64,000 nt of DNA from an uncultured Eubacteriales bacterium (lineage in GTDB: Bacteria > Bacillota > Clostridia > Christensenellales > Aristaeellaceae). The DNA lies in NCBI GenBank assembly GCA_902767315.1, contig CACXHB010000015.1:1-64000 (forward strand), read 5' to 3'. Positions within the stretch are counted from its first letter, which is position 1. The number at the start of each line of letters is the position of its first letter. The position numbers and the translations under genes are program-made. Shown here piece after piece: positions 1 through 8,446 of this stretch. The notes under the pieces are model-generated. The model was not told the DNA's origin and searched no databases. It was given only the letters and a program-made list of their open reading frames with translations.

Positions 1-51
1 CCCACGTAGCCAGCTTGGAAGGCTGGAACTCTACCATTGAGTTACACCCGC
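1..51 (-). tRNA. tRNA-Gly (TCC), partial at window edge
   Basis: Read on the minus strand, this is the 5' part of a tRNA: acceptor strand GCGGGTG, a D-arm containing AACTCAATGGTAGAGTT, and an anticodon loop with CTTCCAA, giving anticodon TCC. The 3' half lies outside the window. It is the last of three tRNA genes transcribed leftward from one promoter at 284-312. Confidence 0.9.
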
Positions 52-57
52 GAACAA

Positions 58-133
58 TGGAGCGGTAGACGAGACTCGGACTCGCGACCTCCACCTTGGC
101 AAGGTGGCGCTCTACCAACTGAGCTACTACCGC
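58..133 (-). tRNA. tRNA-Gly (GCC)
   Basis: Complete 76-nt tRNA with an encoded CCA end (TGG on the plus strand at 58-60). The acceptor stem pairs GCGGTAG with CTACCGC, the D-loop is standard, and the anticodon loop CTTGCCAAG gives anticodon GCC. It sits between tRNA-Leu and a second tRNA-Gly with spacers of about 6-10 nt, so all three are probably one precursor transcript. Confidence 0.95.
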
Positions 134-143
134 ATGTGTTCTC

Positions 144-227
144 TGGTGCGGGCGACGAGACTCGAACTCACACGCCTCGCGGCACCAGATCCTAAATCTG
201 GCGCGTCTGCCATTCCGCCACGCCCGC
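144..227 (-). tRNA. tRNA-Leu (TAG)
   Basis: Complete 84-nt class II tRNA with a long variable arm and encoded CCA (plus-strand TGG at 144-146). The acceptor stem pairs GCGGGCG with CGCCCGC. The anticodon loop GATTTAGGATC gives anticodon TAG. It is the first gene of the three-tRNA cluster. Confidence 0.95.
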
Positions 228-283
228 ATGGAACCAAACAAAATGGTGCGAACCAGATCCATAATCCGGAAAGAACGATATTT

Positions 284-312
284 ATTATACAATCAATGGA
301 TGCGCTTGTCAA
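284..312 (-). promoter_or_regulatory. Consensus sigma-A promoter of the tRNA cluster
   Basis: On the minus strand, a perfect -35 TTGACA (307-312) and a perfect -10 TATAAT (284-289) are separated by 17 nt. It lies immediately upstream of tRNA-Leu and downstream of the terminator of the preceding operon. This is the strongest promoter seen in the window, as expected for stable RNA. Confidence 0.9.
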
Positions 313-325
313 TAGTTTTTTTTGC

Positions 326-370
326 AAAAAACCGAATTTCGGGGGAATCCGGCTTGAGCCCGATTCCCCC
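326..370 (-). terminator. Rho-independent terminator of the nadD-rsfS-GDPD operon
   Basis: A 9-bp perfect stem (GGGGGAATC at 341-349 with GATTCCCCC at 362-370) is followed on the minus strand by a T-run at 326-331. It separates the glycerophosphodiesterase gene from the tRNA promoter. Confidence 0.8.
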
Positions 371-387
371 GATTTTGGGAAGGCGCC

Positions 388-1107
388 TTATTCCAGAATA
401 TTGGACGTAATGTAATCCACGCCCATTTCCACCAGCGCGGCGGCGGCGGCCGGATCGTCGCAGGTCCAGCAGTTCACCACGATTCCCCGGGCGTGCAGCT
501 CCTGCACCCGTTGGGCCGTAAGGGCGGGATAGCCGATGTCCAGATCCAGCTTTTCCCGCTGCAGCAGCTCCGGCAGATCGTCCGTATACTGCTCCACCAG
601 GTACTGGCAGGGCTGATCCGGCAAAAGCCGGCGCACGGTCTGCATGGCCTCCAGAGAGAAGGAGATGAAAATCACATGCTCCAGCCAGCCGAAGTTCCGG
701 GCAATGCCGATGATTTTTTCAATATCGGCGGCGGTAAGGGTATCCTTCAGTTCCAGCACGCTGGTTTTCTCATAACGGCGGCAAATGTCCAGATATTCCT
801 CCAGGGTGGGAATATGCAGATCCACCCGCTGCTTGGAGCCGTCCTTGCCGGTGAGAATCAGGCTGCGCAGGGTATCGAAGGTGCAGCGATCGATTTGCAG
901 ATCGTCCACCGCCACCCGGGCGGTATGGTTATCGTGCATGCACACATAGCGCCCGTCCAGAGTAGGGCGAATGTCGGTTTCGATGCCGAAATGGGAGCGA
1001 TTGCCCGCAGCAATAAAGGCCGCGCAGGTGTTTTCCTTCTCCAGACCGCTAAGGCCCCGATGCGCCACCATGCGCACCTGTTTTTTCTCGATTTTGATGG
1101 TATTCAT
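388..1107 (-). CDS. Glycerophosphodiester phosphodiesterase family protein
   Basis: A 239-residue protein of the GDPD family, which hydrolyses glycerophosphodiesters to glycerol 3-phosphate and an alcohol. The sequence shows the N-terminal active-site motif VAHRGLSGLEKENT, then the metal-binding and catalytic stretch GIETDIRPTLDG followed by CMHDNH, and a late VELK-like strand (SVLELKDT), all in TIM-barrel order. No signal peptide is visible, so the enzyme is probably cytoplasmic. It begins 3 nt after the rsfS stop and is the last gene of an operon starting at nadD-yqeK. A weak AGGA lies 7 nt before the ATG. Lipid or teichoic-acid turnover is a likely role; the exact substrate is not visible. 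Confidence 0.92.
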   Translation of the reverse strand: MNTIKIEKKQVRMVAHRGLSGLEKENTCAAFIAAGNRSHFGIETDIRPTLDGRYVCMHDNHTARVAVDDLQIDRCTFDTLRSLILTGKDGSKQRVDLHIPTLEEYLDICRRYEKTSVLELKDTLTAADIEKIIGIARNFGWLEHVIFISFSLEAMQTVRRLLPDQPCQYLVEQYTDDLPELLQREKLDLDIGYPALTAQRVQELHARGIVVNCWTCDDPAAAAALVEMGVDYITSNILE

Positions 1108-1110
1108 CGT

Positions 1111-1476
1111 TTATTCCTGCGCTTCCTCGGGCTGGTAGATCAGCTGATTGTCTCCGTCCGTCCAGAGCCGTTCGATGTTGTAATATTCCCGCTCTTCCGG
1201 ATGGAACACGTGCAGAATCACCGTGGCGTAGTCCAGCACGATCCAGCGGGATTCGTTCATGCCCTCCCGGCGGCGGGGCAGAATGCCCTTTTCCGCCAGC
1301 TTGTCTTCCACGTCCTCGCCCAGGGCGCGCACCGCCTGCACGTTGCGGCCGGAAGCGATGACGAAATAATCGGTAATGGACGTGAGGTGATCCACCCGCA
1401 GCACGCGGATGTCTACGCCGCCCTTGTCATAAAGAATCTTCGCGATGTCCATCGCCAGTTCTCTGGCTTTTTCCAT
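1111..1476 (-). CDS. rsfS: Ribosomal silencing factor RsfS (Iojap family)
   Basis: A 121-residue Iojap/RsfS protein that binds ribosomal protein uL14 and blocks subunit joining under nutrient limitation. Family signatures visible are the N-terminal helix ELAMDIAKILYDKGGVDI, the conserved TSITDYFVIASGRN segment and the SRWIVLDYATVILHVF strand, followed by the EYYNIERLW tail typical of the family. The ATG at 1476 is chosen because GGAGGA lies 6-7 nt upstream; an upstream in-frame ATG at 1497 lies within the end of the previous gene and has no comparable site. The gene starts 1 nt after the nadD-yqeK stop, suggesting translational coupling. The nadD-yqeK-rsfS order is conserved in Firmicutes. 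Confidence 0.95.
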   Translation of the reverse strand: MEKARELAMDIAKILYDKGGVDIRVLRVDHLTSITDYFVIASGRNVQAVRALGEDVEDKLAEKGILPRRREGMNESRWIVLDYATVILHVFHPEEREYYNIERLWTDGDNQLIYQPEEAQE

Positions 1477-1477
1477 G

Positions 1478-2599
1478 TTATCTTCCTCCATTTTCAATCC
1501 ATTGAATCATGCGGGCCGTGGCGGGATGCAAACGGCCTCCCCCCTGTGCCGCATAGCTGCCGGTCAGCCGCCCGCAGAGGGCCGCCGCCCGGAAAACATC
1601 CTGATGCGCCGTTCGCCGGGCGTCCTCCAGCCCCGGGAAGGGCTTTCTCCCCGGCTCGATGAAGTCCGCCACGTAGACAATGGCGTCCAGCAGGCTCATT
1701 TTTTTCTCGCCCACGGTGTGTCGCCGGATGGCACTGAGCACTTCTTCATCCTGCACGCCGTATTGCTCCCGGGCCAGGTACGCTCCCACGGGGGCGTGGA
1801 GCACCGGCAGACAGCGCATCTCGTCCGCATCCGCCCCGGCGGGCCCGGCGTATTGCAGCAGTTCCTCCGGGGAAAGGCACTTGGCGCAATCGTGCAAAAG
1901 CCCCGCCACCAGCGCCTTGCCGGCGCAGAGCCCGTTTTCCCGGGCCAGCTCCGCCGCCGTTTCCGCCACGCCCAGGGTGTGAGCGTACCGGTGGGGCGTG
2001 AGGCGCTGCCGCAGTTCCTTTCGCAGGGTGGATTCCGAGAAATCCGAAAGATACAGCCCCCGCTCCGCCACATACCGGGCCACGTTTTGCGGCATGAACG
2101 CGTCCGCGTTTTGCCCGGACTGCACCATCTGCCGAATGCGGGCGGAAGAAATATCGGGAATGGACGTGCGGAGAATCTGCACGCCCGGCTGATGGGGCAC
2201 CTGGCCCTCCCGGGCGGCACAGGCGAAGGTGCACAGGCGCTTCAGCGTCTCCGCGTCCTTCCAGTGGCTCAGGTTTTTCAGGGAATCCAGGCCGATGATG
2301 TACACATAATCCGTATCGGGATGGGCGCTTTTCAAAATTCGCAGGGTGTCCACCGCGTAGGTGGCTCCGCCCCGCAGAATCTCCATGTCGGAAACCTCCA
2401 CCCGGTTGATCGTTCCCATGGCCATGCAGGCCATGGCCAGCCGGTCGGCGGGGTCCGTCCGGGGGCGCTTATACTGGGGCGCACCGTTGGGCAGCACCAG
2501 CAGTTTTTCTATGTTCAGTTCCGTCAGCGCGGCCCGGGCCAGCGCCACATGGCCCACATGCACCGGGTCGAAGGTTCCTCCCAGGATTCCTACCCGCAT
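1478..2599 (-). CDS. nadD: Nicotinate-nucleotide adenylyltransferase fused to YqeK HD hydrolase
   Basis: A 373-residue two-domain protein. Residues 1-190 are NadD, which makes nicotinate adenine dinucleotide from NaMN and ATP: the nucleotidyltransferase motif GGTFDPVHVGH lies near the N-terminus and the ISSARIRQMV motif near residue 155. Residues 195-373 are a YqeK-type HD phosphohydrolase (HTLGVAETAAELA, LLHDCAKCLS, RRHTVGEKKMSLLDAIVYVADFIEP), a family that cleaves diadenosine tetraphosphate in B. subtilis. The two are separate adjacent genes in many Bacillota and are one reading frame here. ATG 2599 follows AAAGGGGG; an upstream ATG at 2620 lacks such a site. A -10 TATAAT lies at 2632-2637. 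First gene of the operon. Confidence 0.93.
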   Translation of the reverse strand: MRVGILGGTFDPVHVGHVALARAALTELNIEKLLVLPNGAPQYKRPRTDPADRLAMACMAMGTINRVEVSDMEILRGGATYAVDTLRILKSAHPDTDYVYIIGLDSLKNLSHWKDAETLKRLCTFACAAREGQVPHQPGVQILRTSIPDISSARIRQMVQSGQNADAFMPQNVARYVAERGLYLSDFSESTLRKELRQRLTPHRYAHTLGVAETAAELARENGLCAGKALVAGLLHDCAKCLSPEELLQYAGPAGADADEMRCLPVLHAPVGAYLAREQYGVQDEEVLSAIRRHTVGEKKMSLLDAIVYVADFIEPGRKPFPGLEDARRTAHQDVFRAAALCGRLTGSYAAQGGGRLHPATARMIQWIENGGR

Positions 2600-2744
2600 C
2601 TCAGGCCGCCCCCTTTCCATGGCTTAAATTTATTATACAACAAAATGCGCCCCTTGAAAAGGAAAATCCTGGGGCCATTTTTTGAACAAGCGTATACAGT
2701 TTTCGCTTTTCGGCCAGAATAAATACCAAAAGGAGGGAATGCAT

Positions 2745-3452
2745 GTGGGCGTGCGCATTGATCGACTGGTTCTTCTGTCTCTTTTGGCAGGGACGCTGTA
2801 TCTGTTTTTCGTGGGCGCGTTTCACAGCGTTCCCCTGGCGGCGGCTTCGGCCTTTCTGGCCCTGGCGCTTTTGCGAAAAATCGCCGGCAAGTTTCCCACC
2901 CTGCGGCGCGGAACGCCCGCTTCCCGGCGGCTGGAGGCCCTTTCTCTCATGCCCCGGCAGGAAGCGGAAAAGGCCGTGGAGCGGGCGCTGGACCGGGCCT
3001 ATCCGGGGCAGCGAGGGGATGCGTGCCTGGCGCTGATTCTGCGGCACCCGGCGGCGGGCAAACTCACCCCGGAGGACGTGGCCGAAGCCTGGCGCAGCCG
3101 CAGCGCACCCCGGGTGCTGCTGGTATTTCCGGGCCAGGCCGGCCCCGGGGCCCTGAAGCTGGCGGAAACGCTGCCGGGAATGCAGCTGATCGACGGCGAA
3201 CAGCTTTCGCAATTGCTGTCTCCGGAGGACGTGCCATCGCTTCCGGAGAGACGCAGAAAGCCGTTTCCGGGAAAGGCGCTGGAAGCCGCATGCCGCATGC
3301 AGGCAAAGAAGACCGCCCTCACCGGCGGGCTTATGTGCCTGATCTATCTGGTCACCGGGGTATTTTTCAATCTGGCGGCGGGGCTGCTGCTACTGCTGCT
3401 CGCGGGAATCGCCGCCCGGCAAAAACGCCGGCCCCGGCTGCTTTTCCAATAA
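2745..3452 (+). CDS. Hypothetical membrane protein
   Basis: About 235 residues, not recognised as a known family. The N-terminus carries one or two membrane segments (LVLLSLLAGTLYLFFVGAF and a following AAASAFLALALL stretch). A soluble middle of about 130 residues follows, and the C-terminus has a closely spaced membrane hairpin (GLMCLIYLVTGVFFNLAAG then LLLLLLAGIAA) ending in a basic tail. GTG 2745 is preferred because AAGGAGGG lies 8 nt upstream; the ATG at 2739 is in frame but too close to that site. Divergent from nadD-yqeK and followed by a hairpin terminator. The soluble part resembles no catalytic domain I can name. Confidence 0.75.
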   Translation: MGVRIDRLVLLSLLAGTLYLFFVGAFHSVPLAAASAFLALALLRKIAGKFPTLRRGTPASRRLEALSLMPRQEAEKAVERALDRAYPGQRGDACLALILRHPAAGKLTPEDVAEAWRSRSAPRVLLVFPGQAGPGALKLAETLPGMQLIDGEQLSQLLSPEDVPSLPERRRKPFPGKALEAACRMQAKKTALTGGLMCLIYLVTGVFFNLAAGLLLLLLAGIAARQKRRPRLLFQ

Positions 3453-3467
3453 AATCGGGCACAGAAA

Positions 3468-3514
3468 CGCCCGGGCAAGGCTGCTTTTCCGGCCTCGTCC
3501 GGGCGCAATTTTTT
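3468..3514 (+). terminator. Probable Rho-independent terminator
   Basis: Stem CGCCCGG (3468-3474) with CCGGGCG (3499-3505) around a 24-nt loop, followed by a six-T run at 3509-3514. It ends the membrane-protein transcript just before the convergent yhbY gene. Confidence 0.55.
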
Positions 3515-3806
3515 ACAGATCCTCCAGGCGAATTTTGGAATCCTCCCGGGCCTGGCGGTAAATCACGAAACGGTTGCCAATGACCTGCACCGGTTCCGCG
3601 TGCACCCGCTCACACAGCTCGGCGCAGGCTTCCCTGGCGTCCAGGGGCGCGTTTTTCTGCACGGTTACCTTGATCAGCTCCCGGGCCTCCAGCGCGTCCC
3701 AGGCCTGTTTGCACAGATTGTCGTTGATGCCTTCTTTTCCAATATGAACAATGGGCTCCAAAATCGTGCCCATGGAGCGCAGCTTGGCGCGCTGTCTGGT
3801 GGTCAT
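3513..3806 (-). CDS. yhbY: YhbY-type CRM-domain RNA-binding protein
   Basis: A 97-residue stand-alone CRM domain that associates with pre-50S ribosomal particles. The family pattern is clear: N-terminal TTRQRAKLRSMGTILEP, the central glycine-rich loop VHIGKEGIND, the helix LCKQAWDALEARELIKV, and a C-terminal VIGNRFVIYR strand. Length matches the bacterial single-domain family. It is the third gene after nth and obg, beginning 15 nt after the obg stop, which fits a shared role in 50S assembly. Confidence 0.93.
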   Translation of the reverse strand: MTTRQRAKLRSMGTILEPIVHIGKEGINDNLCKQAWDALEARELIKVTVQKNAPLDAREACAELCERVHAEPVQVIGNRFVIYRQAREDSKIRLEDL

Positions 3807-3821
3807 AATCCCTCTCCTCCG

Positions 3822-5749
<1,928 letters not shown>

Positions 5750-5786
5750 GGCGCGTCCTCCGTAAAAGCACAAGAAATCATCTTAT

Positions 5787-5816
5787 ATTATACAATTTCA
5801 AAGGCGGCCCGGTCAA
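5787..5816 (-). promoter_or_regulatory. Promoter of nth-obg-yhbY
   Basis: On the minus strand, -35 TTGACC (5811-5816) and -10 TATAAT (5787-5792) are 18 nt apart. It lies between the DUF3343 stop and the nth start, so nth is not simply read through from upstream. Confidence 0.7.
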
Positions 5817-5852
5817 GGGCTTTTCCCCCGCCGCGCCGCCGAAACACAAAAA

Positions 5853-6137
5853 TCAACTTCCCGAATAACTGCCCAGAGGCGTAAGTCTGCCTCGCCCGGA
5901 GACAGACGCGTTCACCTGATAAATGCCCACCAGATTGGTGGGCCGCTGTGCCGCCACCGCCCGACGAACCTTTTCCAGGTCCTGCATCTGAAACCGCACC
6001 GACAGCCCGCAGCCCAGGGCCACGTCCCGGGGCGTAGTAATGACCCCCACGCTGAGCCCCTGCCGCCGAAGCGCCGATTCCAGCATCAGCACCTGCTGCC
6101 GGGATCGAAACGCCGCAATGCCGTAAACTTCCTGCAT
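5853..6137 (-). CDS. DUF3343 protein (putative Se/S carrier-like)
   Basis: A 94-residue protein matching the DUF3343 pattern: YGIAAFRSRQQVLMLESALR near the start, a central VITTPRDVALGCGLSVRF stretch with a single conserved cysteine after Gly-x-Gly spacing, and then a short helical tail. The family is proposed to carry sulfur or selenium between enzymes. Here it is divergent, across 75 nt, from a cysteine-desulfurase-like gene, which supports a sulfur-relay role. No selenophosphate synthetase gene is nearby. The tail after about residue 75 is glycine- and serine-rich and probably not folded. Confidence 0.8.
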   Translation of the reverse strand: MQEVYGIAAFRSRQQVLMLESALRRQGLSVGVITTPRDVALGCGLSVRFQMQDLEKVRRAVAAQRPTNLVGIYQVNASVSGRGRLTPLGSYSGS

Positions 6138-6159
6138 GTTCTGCCCTCCCTTCGGCGCT

Positions 6160-6175
6160 CGTAGTATATACTACG
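6160..6175. promoter_or_regulatory. 16-bp perfect palindrome between divergent genes
   Basis: The sequence CGTAGTATATACTACG is perfectly self-complementary and lies between the start codons of the DUF3343 gene (6137) and the desulfurase-like gene (6213). A dimeric regulator binding both divergent promoters is a plausible reading; the regulator is not identifiable here. Confidence 0.5.
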
Positions 6176-6212
6176 CCGCCGCGCCTGCCGGCGTGAAGGA
6201 GGCTTTCGATCC

Positions 6213-7346
6213 ATGATTTATCTCGACAACGCCGCCACCAGCAGTCCCAAGCCCCAATGCGTACTGGACGCAGTTCTGCGGGCCATGACGGAAATCAACG
6301 CCAATCCCGGCCGGGGCGGTCACGCCCGTTCCCTGGCCGCCGGGCGGGAGGTACTCGCCTGCCGGGAGGCCCTCTCCGCCCTGCTGAACGCCCGGGATCC
6401 CACGGAAATTCTGATGCAGTTCAACTGCACCGACGCGCTGAATCTGGCCATCAAGGGCTGTCTGCGCCGGGGAGATCACGTGATTTCTACCTATTTAGAG
6501 CACAATTCCGTGCTGCGGGTACTGATGGGACTGGAAAAGCGGGGACAGATTTCCGTGACCCTGCTGCGCCCCCGGGAAGAGGGCATGATCGATCCCGAAG
6601 AAATTCGCAGGGCTATAACCCCCCGCACCCGACTTCTGGTTCTGACCCATGCTTCCAATGTCACCGGCGCCATTCAGCCCGTGGCCGCCGCGGGAGAGAT
6701 CGCCCGGGAAGCGGGGCTGCTTTATCTGATAGACGGGGCCCAGGCCCTGGGCTGTCTGCCGGTGGACGTGGAAAAGCTGGGCTGCCACATGTACGCCTTC
6801 CCCGGGCACAAGGGGCTGCTGGGCCCCCAGGGCACCGGCGGACTTTATCTGAAAAGCGGCGTGGTATTGCGGCCCCTGCGGGAAGGGGGCACCGGCTCCA
6901 GTTCGGAAAGCATGGTGCAGCCGGAGGAGCTGCCGGAGCGCTATGAATCCGGCACCCTGAACTACCACGGCGTCGCCGGACTCAACGCCGGGGTTCGCTA
7001 CGTCGCCGGGCGGCTCTCGCAGATTCTCTCTCACGAACGGGAGCTGACCACGGCCCTGTACCAGGGGCTTTCCGCCCTGCCCCAGGTCACCGTGTATTCC
7101 CCTGCCGCTGAAGCCGGCCGGGCGGGCATCGTCAGCTTCAACGCCGGCGACCTTTCCTCCTCTCAGGCAGCGGACGCGCTGGACAGGGCCGGCTTTGCCG
7201 TGCGGGGCGGACTGCACTGCGCCCCCGGAACCCACGCCGTACTAGGCACCCTGCGCCGGGGCGCGGTGCGGGCCAGCGTGGGCCACGCCACCACCTTCGA
7301 GGAAATCGACGCGTTTCTGGCGGCGGTACAGGCGCTGACGTCCTGA
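6213..7346 (+). CDS. Aminotransferase class V protein, cysteine desulfurase family
   Basis: A 377-residue PLP enzyme of the cysteine desulfurase-like group. The N-terminus YLDNAATSSPKP is diagnostic. The PLP-lysine motif is AFPGHKGLLGPQGTGG, and a mobile-loop cysteine lies in GLHCAPGTHAVLG, the position of the persulfide-forming residue. It would move sulfur from cysteine to an acceptor, possibly the DUF3343 protein encoded divergently. GGAGG lies about 10 nt before the ATG. No iscU, nifU or thiI gene is adjacent, so it is more likely a specialised paralogue than the main Fe-S cluster enzyme. Confidence 0.9.
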   Translation: MIYLDNAATSSPKPQCVLDAVLRAMTEINANPGRGGHARSLAAGREVLACREALSALLNARDPTEILMQFNCTDALNLAIKGCLRRGDHVISTYLEHNSVLRVLMGLEKRGQISVTLLRPREEGMIDPEEIRRAITPRTRLLVLTHASNVTGAIQPVAAAGEIAREAGLLYLIDGAQALGCLPVDVEKLGCHMYAFPGHKGLLGPQGTGGLYLKSGVVLRPLREGGTGSSSESMVQPEELPERYESGTLNYHGVAGLNAGVRYVAGRLSQILSHERELTTALYQGLSALPQVTVYSPAAEAGRAGIVSFNAGDLSSSQAADALDRAGFAVRGGLHCAPGTHAVLGTLRRGAVRASVGHATTFEEIDAFLAAVQALTS

Positions 7347-7395
7347 AGCCGCCTGATACAGGCAAGCGTCGTAAACGTTCTTCACCTGAATGTAG

Positions 7396-7439
7396 AAAAA
7401 GCAAGGCCTCCATTGCCGTTCATCGCAATCGAGGCCTTG
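7396..7439 (-). terminator. Rho-independent terminator closing the CRISPR transcript
   Basis: A long hairpin: CAAGGCCTC (7402-7410) with GAGGCCTTG (7431-7439), extended inside by ATTGC paired with GCAAT. On the minus strand it is followed at once by CTTTTTCT, a proper terminator tail; on the plus strand only two T residues follow. It therefore terminates leftward transcription from the CRISPR array, not the desulfurase gene. Confidence 0.75.
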
Positions 7440-7581
7440 TTAATGCTGCTTCCCTTCGCCTATTTACAGGTGCGAACGTCTAGCTTTTTTTCTGTACACT
7501 TTCAGCTCGCATTACCTGGAATTCCACATATCCATTTTCCGACGCAACATATTCACCAGGCACCGTGCTTATAATGTTGAC

Positions 7582-8209
7582 TCGACAACATACGCTTACG
7601 TGCGAGTTGCGACTGGCTGGAGCGATTGCAGGAATTTTTGGCGAGTGCTGGCAACATACGCTTACATGCGAGTTGCGACCCGGGAAATTGGCAGGATGAT
7701 AGCGCGGGAGGCCTGGCAACATACGCTTACGTGCGAGTTGCGACGACGGAGACCGACCGGGCCCCCGGGAGCACTGCCGCGCTGGCAACATACGCTTACG
7801 TGCGAGTTGCGACACGAGGATGAGGCCACGGCGCAGGCTATTATTGACCTGGCAACATACGCTTACGTGCGAGTTGCGACTTGCAGCCCAGGGCGCGGGC
7901 CAGTCTGACAGCACTGGCAACATACGCTTACGTGCGAGTTGCGACACTTTTTGGAACTACTGCGATTGGAAGACTCAACTGGCAACATACGCTTACGTGC
8001 GAGTTGCGACCGCTTTGCGCAGTTTGCATTTGCAGCGGTCGTCGCTGGCAACATACGCTTACGTGCGAGTTGCGACCTGATAAGCGTCGTCGTGGGTGCG
8101 CTTGATGAAAGTCTGGCAACATACGCTTACGTGCGAGTTGCGACGCCACGCGGCGGTGCCCTTGCTGGATACCACGGCTGGCAACATACGCTTACGTGCG
8201 AGTTGCGAC
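7582..8209 (-). CRISPR. CRISPR array, 10 repeats of 32 nt and 9 spacers
   Basis: Repeats start at 7582, 7648, 7713, 7782, 7849, 7914, 7979, 8045, 8113 and 8178, each 32 nt. Spacers are 34, 33, 37, 35, 33, 33, 34, 36 and 33 nt. Eight repeats are identical; the one at 7648 has a single G-to-A change, and the leftmost has three changes in its outermost four bases. The repeat is strongly palindromic (GCAAC and GTTGC arms outside CGC and GCG arms), so either strand folds. Leftward transcription is inferred from the degenerate left-end repeat, the left-side minus-strand terminator, and the co-directional effector gene. No cas1, cas2 or cas6 lies in the window. Confidence 0.95.
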
Positions 8210-8235
8210 CCCTAAGCGATCGATTTCGTTATCAA

Positions 8236-8441
8236 GTCACACTTCGTTTCATATGCGTATGGACTTCAGTACAAAACGGCTTCTCGAATTCGGTTTCGGT
8301 TTCCCGAAGGCGAACCCGCACTGGCCATTGTTCCCTCCGTCATTTTCTGCCCCCTTGCTTCGCTTTCGAAGTTTGGGGATTCGGCAGATTGGGACATGCC
8401 CTGCCCCTCTAAAATTTCCAGACAGACCGTATCCAGTCTGT
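8236..8441 (-). ncRNA. Candidate tracr-like scaffold RNA with anti-repeat
   Basis: The 237 nt between the effector stop and the array contain, in minus-strand order, hairpins at 8441-8422 (ACAGAC/GTCTGT), 8378-8351 (CCCC/GGGG enclosing CTTCG/CGAAG) and 8316-8292 (GGTT/AACC enclosing TTCGG/CCGAA), then an anti-repeat at 8262-8236. On the minus strand the anti-repeat can pair with the crRNA repeat by CATACGC to GCGTATG (7 bp), CGA to TCG (3 bp) and TGTGAC to GTCGCA (6 bp with one G-U). The order scaffold, anti-repeat, repeat, spacer is that of Cas12f-type guides. This is inference from base pairing; no transcript evidence is available here. Confidence 0.5.
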
Positions 8442-8446
8442 AATTA

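Noticed and set aside
7465-7481. TTACAGGTGCGAACGTC as a further degenerate CRISPR repeat left of the array
   Set aside because: Only TTAC and GTGCGA match, with a 2-nt insertion, and the distance to the first repeat (about 100 nt) does not fit one spacer. Probably chance.
7480-8412. Several open frames on both strands across 7480-8412 with a recurring peptide such as SQLARKRMLP
   Set aside because: They are readings of the CRISPR repeats and spacers. Each repeat gives the same short peptide; there are no ribosome-binding sites and the frames stop at array ends.
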